From Candidatus Scalindua sp. (GTDB taxonomy: Bacteria > Planctomycetota > Brocadiia > Brocadiales > Scalinduaceae), in assembly GCA_021776915.1 (NCBI GenBank), contig JAIQZU010000076.1, positions 1 to 32,431 on the forward strand: a stretch of 32,431 nt of DNA, read 5' to 3'. Below, piece after piece: positions 8,139-15,504 of this stretch (its first letter is position 1; each line of letters begins with the position of its first letter). The position numbers were made by a program, and so were the translations under genes. The notes under the pieces were generated by a model. That model did no database searches and was not told the origin of the DNA. It worked only from the letters and a program-made list of their open reading frames with translations.

Positions 8139-9491
8139 CTATAGAGTTCTCATGAAAGCGACCAGATCAGTTTTCTGATGTGCCGACAGTTTAAGCCCTT
8201 GAATCAGGTTGAAAAACTCAACTGTATCTTCCAGTGTCAGACACCTCCCATCGTGCATGTATGGAGGAGAGTCTTTGATTCCTCGCAGGGCAAAGGTCTT
8301 TATCAGACCCTCGGCACGTCCATCGTAGAAGCGTTCTACCTGGAGATCATGCGCGAGGTTGTCCGTATAATATGGAGCCGGATGGCAAGAGGCACATGCC
8401 ATCGAAAAAATCTTTTCGCCACGCAACTCAGATTCTGAGGCCTTATCCGGATTCAGGCGGCCCTGGATATCCAGCTTTGGGGCCGGTGGAAAAGCAATCA
8501 TATTCTGCATTGCTGCCATGGCCGCAATTTCCTCCCGCGTGAAACGACGGGCACCTTTTTTCAGCGCTATTACGAGATCACCGTCAAAATAAGCTGTTTT
8601 TGCTTCAACCTCACTGAAATCCTCCAACGTTCTCAAAGCACGTTTGGAGCCGAAAAAATGCTGGATATTCACACCACGCAAGCTGACTGTATCGATACGG
8701 AAACGCGTCTCCTGAGGCCGGTTGTCCGGATTGAGATGAAAGACACCGCTTGTATGTCCGTTGGTGTGACAACTAAAACAGGAGACAGCATCCTGTGCTT
8801 TGTCCGCCTTACGGTCTTCCGAGATGTTAAACTGTTGCTGCGCCACCGGTGTGACCAGAAGACGCAAGCCTTCCAACTGAAACGGCGTAAGTATACCGTT
8901 CATCTTTTTGTAGTAATTGTTGATTGTGATCTCTTCTCCACCGGAAACATCTCCCAGATCAGGCCGTGAGATCAGGAATAATGGTGGAGGAAATTCCGGC
9001 AAAAAATCTTCCGGTAAGTCGAAATCCACATCAAAGCGGACAAGTTCAGGATGTGTCTTCAATTGCATTGGAGCCACGACCATTCCACCGGTAGCATGCT
9101 TGACGTGCGGCAGTGGAGTATATGGAAATACGCCCTTCTGCTTGATCTCCTCAGGTGACAGTGAACCTAAGCTTTCCCAGGTCATACCGTTCCTTAACTT
9201 TGCTGTAGGCCCGACCAGCAACGGTTTGCCACCTGACATAGTGGCGTTCAGGTCAGTTTTCCCTGAAAGATCATACATTTTTCTAAGCAGTTCCATGTGT
9301 TTACTCATCACTTCTGGTTTCTCCGCCACATCCATTTCACGGACTGCCTCGAATGTTTTGGTGATCATTACAGGTGCATAGCTGGATTCCTGCATTTTCA
9401 TTTCCTTAGCATGTACCGCGTCCACAATGACCGACACCGTAGCGAATACTGACAATGTAACCATAGCATACTTCAATGTTATTCTTTTCAT
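8139..9491 (-). CDS. Secreted di-heme cytochrome c peroxidase-like protein
   Basis: A 450-residue protein with an N-terminal signal peptide (hydrophobic stretch about residues 8-26, cleavage near AVHA-KE). It has two CxxCH heme sites: C238-C241-H242 (CFSCH) and C366-C369-H370 (CASCH). The end, SPPYMHDGRCLTLEDTVEFF (409-428) with M412, matches the C-terminal part of the CcpA/MauG superfamily. The long N-terminal 230 residues are not typical of classical bacterial peroxidases of about 330 residues. Known family chemistry is periplasmic reduction of peroxide with electrons from cytochrome c, or MauG-type oxidation; which applies here is unknown. The ribosome site AGGAAGGAG (complement of 9498-9506) supports the start. 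The catalase gene follows 87 bases downstream, so a peroxide-stress operon is likely. Confidence 0.8.
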   Translation of the reverse strand: MKRITLKYAMVTLSVFATVSVIVDAVHAKEMKMQESSYAPVMITKTFEAVREMDVAEKPEVMSKHMELLRKMYDLSGKTDLNATMSGGKPLLVGPTAKLRNGMTWESLGSLSPEEIKQKGVFPYTPLPHVKHATGGMVVAPMQLKTHPELVRFDVDFDLPEDFLPEFPPPLFLISRPDLGDVSGGEEITINNYYKKMNGILTPFQLEGLRLLVTPVAQQQFNISEDRKADKAQDAVSCFSCHTNGHTSGVFHLNPDNRPQETRFRIDTVSLRGVNIQHFFGSKRALRTLEDFSEVEAKTAYFDGDLVIALKKGARRFTREEIAAMAAMQNMIAFPPAPKLDIQGRLNPDKASESELRGEKIFSMACASCHPAPYYTDNLAHDLQVERFYDGRAEGLIKTFALRGIKDSPPYMHDGRCLTLEDTVEFFNLIQGLKLSAHQKTDLVAFMRTL

Positions 9492-10080
9492 GTACCTCTC
9501 CTTCCTATAAATAGTTAAATATTAATTTATTCTCATCTACAAACATTGTGCCCCAATCCAGCCCCCCCTTCCTAATAAATGGTTAAAATTATATTGTGTC
9601 TCTATCAATTATCACTGTATATAATAGAATCACTGTTCCTCTATGACAAAGCCGGTTTCATCAACTGCAGACACCGTACAAGCACCCAAATCAAATAAAC
9701 TTTTGTAAATAGCAATGATTACAAACTAGTAATCATTGTATATAACCAGATTACATATTCAAGCTTATTATTGTTCCTGTAAAAAGAAAGTTTTAAAGCA
9801 AGCTAACACAGAAAAAAACCAGCAAAGCAACATTTAAACAGGTATTACTCCAATAGACTCATCTAGCTTGAATTTATTATGAAAAATGTGTATTGTAGCT
9901 GTAAGTTAGTGTATCACAATATGTTAGTTGATATAAACCCTATCTTTCTTTTTGGTTTTTCTGGTGGGTTCAACATTTTCTTAATAGTTTCAAAGATGAT
10001 CTTAAAATGTTAGCCTATTTGTAAAAGTATCTGTTGGCAAACACCGCCAAAATGACAGTTGAGGAATAGGATTGAAAAAC
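9492..10080. other. Long AT-rich spacer upstream of the peroxidase gene
   Basis: No gene is supported here. The main landmark is the perfect palindrome at 9713-9738 (listed separately). ATCACTGTATATAA near 9608 and ATCATTGTATATAA near 9731 are near-identical short direct repeats. AACATTTT (9970s) and AAAATGTT (about 10004-10011) form a weak inverted pair past the end of the ATPase gene. Confidence 0.45.
9713..9738. promoter_or_regulatory. 26-bp perfect palindrome, operator candidate
   Basis: CAATGATTAC (9713-9722), a six-base spacer AAACTA, then GTAATCATTG (9729-9738): perfect 10-base arms. It lies about 220 bases upstream of the peroxidase start. The dyad spacing suits a dimeric regulator of the Fur/PerR or TetR kind, but it does not match a consensus I can name. 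Assignment to peroxide control is inference from the neighbouring gene. Confidence 0.5.
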
Positions 10081-11793
10081 TCAACACCTCTGCTCTATCC
10101 TTAAAGCACGAAAACGGTTAATGGTCGCGGCTAATTCATAACTCCTGAATTCAGCAAAATCACCCCTTGCTTCCCGGTCACTTAAGCAGTCAAGGCCATT
10201 CTGTCGAATATCAGCTAATGTTAACTGGCAAATTTCTTTTATACTTCTGTTGCCATCTATATATCGATTAGCATAATGAATGGCGTATCCTATCGCCCTT
10301 AACTGACTGGGATGCACGAGCTGTTCCACTGCCGCAACCTGCACCTTGTGTACTCCAAAGCGCATATACAAGAGATCCTCTATCTTGATATCAATAGGCC
10401 GTTTCCCCTTTGAAGCATTCAATACACCTGATGCAGGAATACGCTGAATGTCTGAAGGGGACACAATATCAAAGTCCTGAGGAGAAGGATTATCCTTAAC
10501 TATCTGATGCGCCTGGGCGGTTAAATCATGTGGAACATATTCAATCATGCCGATAACCACATCTGCCAGGCTGAAATAGTCGCCACTGCCTCCCATTACG
10601 ATTACGGTTGATATACCCTTTTCTTCATAGAGTCTGCGTACGTGTTCCACAAATGGAGTAATGGGTTCCTTCTCTTTTGCGATCAGGGCCTTCATCCGCG
10701 GATCACTAATCATGAAATTTGTTGCCAGCGTATCCTCATCCAGTAAAAGAGTACTCGCACCTACCTCCAATGCCTCCAGTATATTGGCTGCCTGAGAGGT
10801 ACTCCCGCTGGCATTAGCAGTAGAAAATGTAGTGGTAGCCTGATCAAACGGCAGATTAGAGATAAAGGGGTCTATATTCAGATTCTGAATACTGCGTCCG
10901 TCCTCCGCCCTTATCTTGACAGCATCAGCATTGATTACTACAAACTCACGGCCATCATCCGGGATATGATTATAGATCCCAAACTCCAATGCATTTAAGA
11001 GTGTAGATTTTCCGTGATACCCACCGCCCACAATCAATGTCACACCTTTTGGAATACCCATTCCAGTTATCGAACCATGGTTGGGTAATTCGATGCTGAC
11101 TCTCATCGATTGGCAGCTTTCAAAAGGTACCAGTCGTTCTGATCTGAGCGGCAGGGGATCAACTCCACTGGCCCTGGGCAGAACGGCATTATCCGCTACG
11201 AATGCTATCCAACCTGATTCAGATAATTTTTCCCTGATAAATTCAGCATCTTCAACGGTCTCAATATGACGGTACAATTCATCTTCAGGAAGTTCCCGGA
11301 AATATAATGAATCGTTTACAACGTGAGGAATAACTTCTGAAAATATGTTGGCGGCTATCCTGCCGGCAATCCTGCGACCGAAGGCCGGGAGACCAACCAG
11401 GAAACGCGCCTCGATACAACCGCTTTTTTTGACCATAGAGGAGGTTTTGAGCACCTCCTGTCCCGGACGGTCAATTTCTATAACGCCGCTCTTACCCGAA
11501 CCTTCCCTTTGTGTATTGTGCTTTTTAATGGAATGATAAAACCGTCTTGCCAGGAAATCACACAAAGCAACTTTCCTGCAGTCATTATGATATGTATCCT
11601 CTGGGAATCCGGCTGTACGTATGGGGATTATGACCCTTACCTTACTGGGTATGGCAAACGGGTCGCCCTGAACGTGGTCAATCGAAAGCTCAAAATCCTG
11701 ATATTGATAACTGCCCTTTATAGCTTTATAAGCAGGATATGGCTTCCCATCCATCTTTGATAAAGCCTGAACCAGTTCATTTTGATTTTGCAT
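10081..11793 (-). CDS. ABC-class ATPase (PF09818 / COG3044 family)
   Basis: A 570-residue soluble protein of the predicted ABC-class ATPase family, full length for the family. It has Walker A GGGYHGKST (256-264) after the typical IPKGVTLIV strand, and Walker B STLLLDEDT with D352-E353. A signature-like region, ANASGSTSQAANILEALE (326-343), lies between them. There are no membrane segments and no transporter partner next to it. The family's biochemical role is not established; an RNA- or translation-related role has been suggested from its ABC architecture, which I treat as open. The gene stands alone on the minus strand, with spacers of more than 350 bases on either side. The ribosome binding site before ATG 11793 is weak (AGAGAAG). 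Confidence 0.88.
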   Translation of the reverse strand: MQNQNELVQALSKMDGKPYPAYKAIKGSYQYQDFELSIDHVQGDPFAIPSKVRVIIPIRTAGFPEDTYHNDCRKVALCDFLARRFYHSIKKHNTQREGSGKSGVIEIDRPGQEVLKTSSMVKKSGCIEARFLVGLPAFGRRIAGRIAANIFSEVIPHVVNDSLYFRELPEDELYRHIETVEDAEFIREKLSESGWIAFVADNAVLPRASGVDPLPLRSERLVPFESCQSMRVSIELPNHGSITGMGIPKGVTLIVGGGYHGKSTLLNALEFGIYNHIPDDGREFVVINADAVKIRAEDGRSIQNLNIDPFISNLPFDQATTTFSTANASGSTSQAANILEALEVGASTLLLDEDTLATNFMISDPRMKALIAKEKEPITPFVEHVRRLYEEKGISTVIVMGGSGDYFSLADVVIGMIEYVPHDLTAQAHQIVKDNPSPQDFDIVSPSDIQRIPASGVLNASKGKRPIDIKIEDLLYMRFGVHKVQVAAVEQLVHPSQLRAIGYAIHYANRYIDGNRSIKEICQLTLADIRQNGLDCLSDREARGDFAEFRSYELAATINRFRALRIEQRC

Positions 11794-12149
11794 CTGCTTC
11801 TCTGCCCTATTAATAGCTTTCTCTTATTTATAACAAAAGAGCTTACTCTTTTCCAATTTATAAAACTTTGGACGCCGCACATGTAAAAGGTATACAAGAG
11901 GCTGAACAGGGTTATAAGATAGTAATTACAACCCCTTGTCCACACGTAATATAAGGCAATTTATTTTTTATAATAAGGCAGAAAAAAATTGTAAATAGTG
12001 TCTCCTCCCAATAGACAAAAAAAGGCAAAAACAAGATAATGCGCCGGTTGTGTTTGTTTAAATAAAATTACCGTAAACTTTATATATTATTATTTTCATG
12101 ATAAGAATATCTTTATTGGGAATTTTTATTTAATTGAGGGGGGCGTATT
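11794..12149. other. AT-rich spacer, divergent promoter region
   Basis: This spacer lies between the minus-strand ATPase gene and the plus-strand small membrane ORF. A seven-base inverted pair AAAAGAG (11835-11841) / CTCTTTT (11846-11852) sits just upstream of the ATPase start. The remainder is AT-rich and without a recognised gene. It ends in the ribosome site GAGGGGGG (12136-12143) of the next frame. Confidence 0.4.
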
Positions 12150-12316
12150 ATGGGTATATTTTTTATGAAAGCCGCATTCTTAGTTGTTTGGGTTGCTATA
12201 GTTTTATTTAGTTTGACAGGCCTGTAAAACTAGAAGTCAGAGGTAAAAAGCTCACACCCGAAAGACCGCCGGCTAAGGCTAAACAAGCTGGCTATTTGTA
12301 CCCGGCTCCTGAGTAA
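12150..12316 (+). pseudogene. Small single-span membrane protein, apparently frameshifted
   Basis: ATG 12150 is preceded at an ideal six-base distance by GAGGGGGG. The frame encodes 25 residues (MGIFFMKAAF..., mostly hydrophobic, ending FSLTGL) and stops at 12225-12227. The next frame continues without a stop from about 12209 to 12316 with a plausible basic, proline-rich tail: KLEVRGKKLTPERPP, then AKQAGYLYPAPE. Adding one C to GGCCTG near 12219-12223 would join both into a 55-residue protein with one transmembrane helix and a charged tail. Either the 25-residue peptide is the true product, or a base was lost in the genome or the assembly. No family recognised. Confidence 0.5.
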
Positions 12317-12356
12317 CTATCTTTAGTTGCGTACCAACTGTATGTTTATCTATAAC

Positions 12357-12430
12357 CTATGTTGAGCGATTTTATCTGGCGTTCCTTTGTAGTCGTTCAA
12401 GCCTGCGGCTATGAAAATCGCTCAACATAG
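12357..12430. repeat. Long inverted repeat (17-bp perfect arms), dispersed repeat copy A
   Basis: CTATGTTGAGCGATTTT (12357-12373) and AAAATCGCTCAACATAG (12414-12430) are perfect reverse complements around a 40-base loop containing GCCTGCGGCTATG. Related sequence, with GCGGCT followed by CGCTCAA, occurs at 28046-28107 and 29380-29433, so this is one member of a small dispersed family. About 170 bases further on, to the rluA start, I see nothing more. Confidence 0.6.
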
Positions 12431-12599
12431 ATAAAATCGTTCAGGTAAAGTCTTCTCCTCTATCCTCATACCAATCCATCCAACTTTATAGGATTATCCC
12501 CTCCATACTTTCATCAAGACATGTATTGAAATATCATTTGTTATTTTTAAGCCGACAGTTTAAAATTACTGTTTCTATTACTTCGTCTTAAGAATAACA

Positions 12600-13274
12600 A
12601 TGCCTTCTTTGTCTCATATAATACATAAGCAGTTACCTCCATCATTGGGTGACGTTGAGTATATTTATAACGATGATCAGATCATCATTGTTGATAAACC
12701 GGCAAATATGTTGTCAGTACCCGGCAAGACGCCGGAAAAACAGGATTGTCTCATTCACCGTGTTCAGCAGCGTTTCCCGGAAGCACTTATCGTTCACCGC
12801 CTGGATTTTTCTACTTCGGGTCTCATGGTTATTGCACGAAACCCGGAATCACACCGTGAGCTAAGTCGCCAGTTTCAGGATCGTGAAACCGAAAAGACTT
12901 ATATCGCAAGAGTGTATGGCCACCCGGAGGAAGAATCCGGTGAGGTGAATGTACCGTTGCGCTGCGATCTGGAGCGGCGTCCACTGCAGATCATCGATCA
13001 CCAACATGGTAAGGCGGCTCAAACTTTCTGGCGAATTCTTGTGCGGTATGAAAACAGTTGCAGCCTTGAGTTGACACCAGTTACGGGACGCACACACCAG
13101 CTACGCGTACATATGCAGGCATTGGGACACCCCATTCTCGGCGATGAACTTTATGGCCATAAGGACGCATTTGCAATGGCCGATCGATTATTTCTGCATG
13201 CCAGAAAATTGACAATCACCCACCCGACAGACAATAATCGGTTGACCTTCCTCAGCACCATCGAACCTTTTTAA
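12600..13274 (+). CDS. rluA: RluA-type pseudouridine synthase
   Basis: A 224-residue protein with the length and motif order of RluA proper and no S4 domain. An N-terminal strand, DQIIIVDKPANMLSVPG, leads to the catalytic motif HRLDFSTSG with aspartate D69. Then come FQDRETEKTYIARVYG, VTGRTHQLRVHM and LGHPILGDELYG. RluA isomerises uridine to pseudouridine in 23S rRNA and some tRNAs, in the cytoplasm; the exact target here is not determined by sequence. ATG 12600 has no clear ribosome site, and the gene stands alone. The similarity to the gammaproteobacterial enzyme is high by eye (LSVPG, GHPILGD blocks), so lateral origin is possible but unproven. Confidence 0.88.
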   Translation: MPSLSHIIHKQLPPSLGDVEYIYNDDQIIIVDKPANMLSVPGKTPEKQDCLIHRVQQRFPEALIVHRLDFSTSGLMVIARNPESHRELSRQFQDRETEKTYIARVYGHPEEESGEVNVPLRCDLERRPLQIIDHQHGKAAQTFWRILVRYENSCSLELTPVTGRTHQLRVHMQALGHPILGDELYGHKDAFAMADRLFLHARKLTITHPTDNNRLTFLSTIEPF

Positions 13275-13282
13275 TCTTTGCA

Positions 13283-13331
13283 GGGGCGAAAAGTCCTCGG
13301 CGCAATTTGTCCGGGGACGGCCGGCCGCCCC
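13283..13331. repeat. GC-rich palindromic repeat after rluA
   Basis: GGGGCG (13283-13288) pairs with CGCCCC (13326-13331). Inside, TCCTCGG (13294-13300) pairs with CCGGGGA (13311-13317) with one G-U, and GGCCGGCC follows. The 27-base core at 13291-13317 recurs at 29685-29711 with 25 of 27 bases identical. It may also end the rluA transcript. The remaining spacer to 13538 shows no other feature. Confidence 0.6.
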
Positions 13332-13538
13332 TACGTTTAACATTTAATTATGTCTGTAGCACCGGTCTGACAGTACCGATATCATTATAACATAAATCAA
13401 CTCTTGCTTTAAAAAAGATTAAGGGTTATCCTTTTATTTGAAAATGCAGAGGAAGAATAGGTTCTAAACCAAATGTAAGATTCAGGTTTATATTGTCAAA
13501 GCAAAACGACATTAAACTAATAAGGAAATGAGGGGAAA

Positions 13539-13940
13539 ATGACTATACTGATTGAAGAACTTAAGAATGAACATTCAGAAATCGTTGCTGCTCTCAACGA
13601 AGTCAAAAAACTCGGCATTCTTTCAAAAGAAGGACAAGACAAACTCGTGTCTGTACAAACGAGTTTGCTTGCACATCTCGAAATGGAAGACGATCAACTT
13701 TATCCTGCTCTTCGCAAAGAAGCAGAACATAATAAAGATTTAAAAAACATATTAGATTTATTTGAAATGGATATGGAGGATGTTTCAGCGGTTGTACGAG
13801 AATTTTTTGATAAATACTCTGAGGAATTTTCAGGTAAGGAACTTCCTGAAGATTTTGAAAACCTTATCACTGCCCTTAACAAAAGAATAAGCAACGAAGA
13901 AGAATCCCTTTATGAAGAGTATGAATACATGAATAAATAA
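13539..13940 (+). CDS. Hemerythrin-domain-like four-helix protein
   Basis: A 133-residue all-helical acidic protein. The first half has hemerythrin hallmarks: LKNEHSEI (H12) and AHLEMEDDQLYP (H46, E50). The second half lacks the usual histidines of helices 3 and 4; in their place are FEMDMEDVSAVV and RISNEEESLY. The fold is probably kept, but a canonical O2-binding di-iron site is doubtful; a carboxylate-rich metal site or a purely structural role is possible. Ribosome site GAGGGGAAA directly precedes ATG 13539. No operon partner is evident: rluA lies 264 bases upstream, and the next gene is on the other strand. Confidence 0.75.
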   Translation: MTILIEELKNEHSEIVAALNEVKKLGILSKEGQDKLVSVQTSLLAHLEMEDDQLYPALRKEAEHNKDLKNILDLFEMDMEDVSAVVREFFDKYSEEFSGKELPEDFENLITALNKRISNEEESLYEEYEYMNK

Positions 13941-14050
13941 TATATTCAAATTTCGGGACATTCTTTCTTCATCTATTAGAAGGTATTTAGCAAAAAATAA
14001 AATGTTTATGTTTATGATGTGTAGCCGGTATTCATGTACATAATATTAAA

Positions 14051-14320
14051 TTATCCCGGCTTTATAGTCTCGAAGATGTTCCCAAGAAAGGCGCTTAACG
14101 GTTGGATCACAAAGGATTTTTCCGGATTAATACGGACACCTGTGTAGGTATTTATTGCTCTCATTGGAGTCATTGAAATTAGAAATATACCCGCAAAAAG
14201 CCCAATTGCAAAACCTGTTAAACCACTATACTTGAAAAATCGTCCCGAGGCTCCAACAATACCAGAAAGAATAATTGCCCATATAGCTGCAATGTCAAAC
14301 AATCCTGTCGTATACTCCAT
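14051..14320 (-). CDS. Small two-helix membrane protein of unknown function
   Basis: An 89-residue protein with two predicted transmembrane segments, around IAAIWAIILSGIVGAS and GFAIGLFAGIFLIS. The C-terminal tail is short and partly amphipathic. I prefer ATG 14320 over the upstream TTG 14332, because AAAGGGG abuts the TTG directly but sits about 12 bases from the ATG. No family recognised. It faces the hemerythrin-like gene tail to tail, and nothing in the context suggests a role. Confidence 0.6.
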   Translation of the reverse strand: MEYTTGLFDIAAIWAIILSGIVGASGRFFKYSGLTGFAIGLFAGIFLISMTPMRAINTYTGVRINPEKSFVIQPLSAFLGNIFETIKPG

Positions 14321-14663
14321 TATTGAAATCAACCCCTTTCAACTTCATTAAATGATAAAATTTATAACCACAGAAGATGCCCGTTATTATCAGTACCTCT
14401 ATTAGTGAAATCGCAAAAACAATTCCAATGTATCTTGTTAAACAAAAAAATTTTATAACATGCAATAAAAACTGTAGATACAGAATGTCATGTTATTTCG
14501 GTGTTCGGTTTGATTCATAATAATGTCACGTAAAGAAACAACCAATGTCAGAATGGAACAGTTTAATATAAATATAGGCCTGAAAATTAAGATGATCGTT
14601 CAAAAAACAAATCCTTACCGGCCCATATTTTTTTATAAAATTGACAGAAACGGAGGAATTTGT

Positions 14664-15452
14664 ATGAGAATCTTTTGCACACTTGTAATAGTGCTCACAA
14701 TACATGTACTATTTTCACAAACATATGCCCAGTCACAGGAAGTGGAAAAACCTTTTCCATACGAAAGTTGGAAATATTTATACGAACAAAAATGTTCAAA
14801 ATGCCATCCACTGGATAGGATTTTTGCTGATCCTAAGACTGAAGAAGAGTGGAAGATATGTGTAAACAGAATGATTCAAAAGAGCCCCTTGTGGATTACG
14901 CCGGAGGAAGGAGAACTGATAATTGCGGAAATCATTGGCACCAGAAAGGAAGTAATAGGATCTTTTTCTAAGAAGAAAAAATATGCTGATGCTCGATTGC
15001 TCTTTATCGACAGGTGTACAATGTGTCATTCTGTGAACAGAATTCTTTTGGCAGATAAAACAGCAAAAGAATGGAAGGAAACTGTAACAAGGATGAGGAA
15101 TAACGCACCAGAACTGTTTCTTGACGAAGATCTCCCTGTCATAATAGAATATCTTACCGAAAGAGGGGCAATTATGCGTGACGACGTTGCAGCTCAAAAA
15201 ATAGTTGACAAATGTTTGATATGCCATGATGCCGGCAGGATATTTCTAGAACGTAAATCAAAAAGAGGTTGGGAGGAAACCGTTGCTGATATGCGTTTGC
15301 TGGCCAGGGAGGAATTAAAAAAAGACTGGTTTACGCACCATGAATCCAAAATCATTGTCGATTTACTTGTAAAAACACAAGGCCTCGTACCAGAAAGCAA
15401 CACAGCAAACGCAAAAGAAGCAGGAGGCAAGAGTCAAAGAGACAAGGAGTAA
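14664..15452 (+). CDS. Secreted triheme cytochrome c with three repeated modules
   Basis: A 262-residue protein starting at ATG 14664, chosen because GGAGG lies just upstream and the first 22 residues form a signal peptide ending TYAQ. It has three CxxCH sites: C44/C47/H48, C118/C121/H122 and C184/C187/H188. Each lies in a module of about 66-74 residues in which the heme is followed by RI(F/L) and then a tryptophan (W63, W137, W203) within a (K/R)xWxxxV consensus. The modules clearly arose by duplication and recall single-heme domains of quinohemoprotein-type proteins. It is likely a periplasmic electron carrier; the partner is unknown. A tail of about 25 charged residues follows. The radical SAM gene begins 52 bases downstream on the same strand. 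Confidence 0.82.
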   Translation: MRIFCTLVIVLTIHVLFSQTYAQSQEVEKPFPYESWKYLYEQKCSKCHPLDRIFADPKTEEEWKICVNRMIQKSPLWITPEEGELIIAEIIGTRKEVIGSFSKKKKYADARLLFIDRCTMCHSVNRILLADKTAKEWKETVTRMRNNAPELFLDEDLPVIIEYLTERGAIMRDDVAAQKIVDKCLICHDAGRIFLERKSKRGWEETVADMRLLAREELKKDWFTHHESKIIVDLLVKTQGLVPESNTANAKEAGGKSQRDKE

Positions 15453-15504
15453 GAAGCTAGAAATAAGAGGCCGGCAATTGTATAAATGAATATCTGGAAT
15501 TTAT

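Noticed and set aside
8120-8140. TTCGAATCC as part of a tRNA T-arm
   Set aside because: No acceptor, D or anticodon stem can be formed around it; it is the 3' flank of the peroxidase gene.
8917-9381. 154-codon plus-strand frame opposite the peroxidase gene
   Set aside because: The minus strand encodes heme sites and a signal peptide; the plus frame is low-complexity shadow coding.
12228-12320. A possible riboswitch after the small membrane ORF (GCCGGCT/AGCTGGC stem resembling c-di-GMP aptamers)
   Set aside because: The conserved aptamer blocks are not matched, and the stretch reads as a stop-free protein tail in one frame, which explains it better.
14523-14663. 47-codon extension of the triheme cytochrome
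   Set aside because: It would bury the signal peptide, whereas GGAGG precedes ATG 14664.
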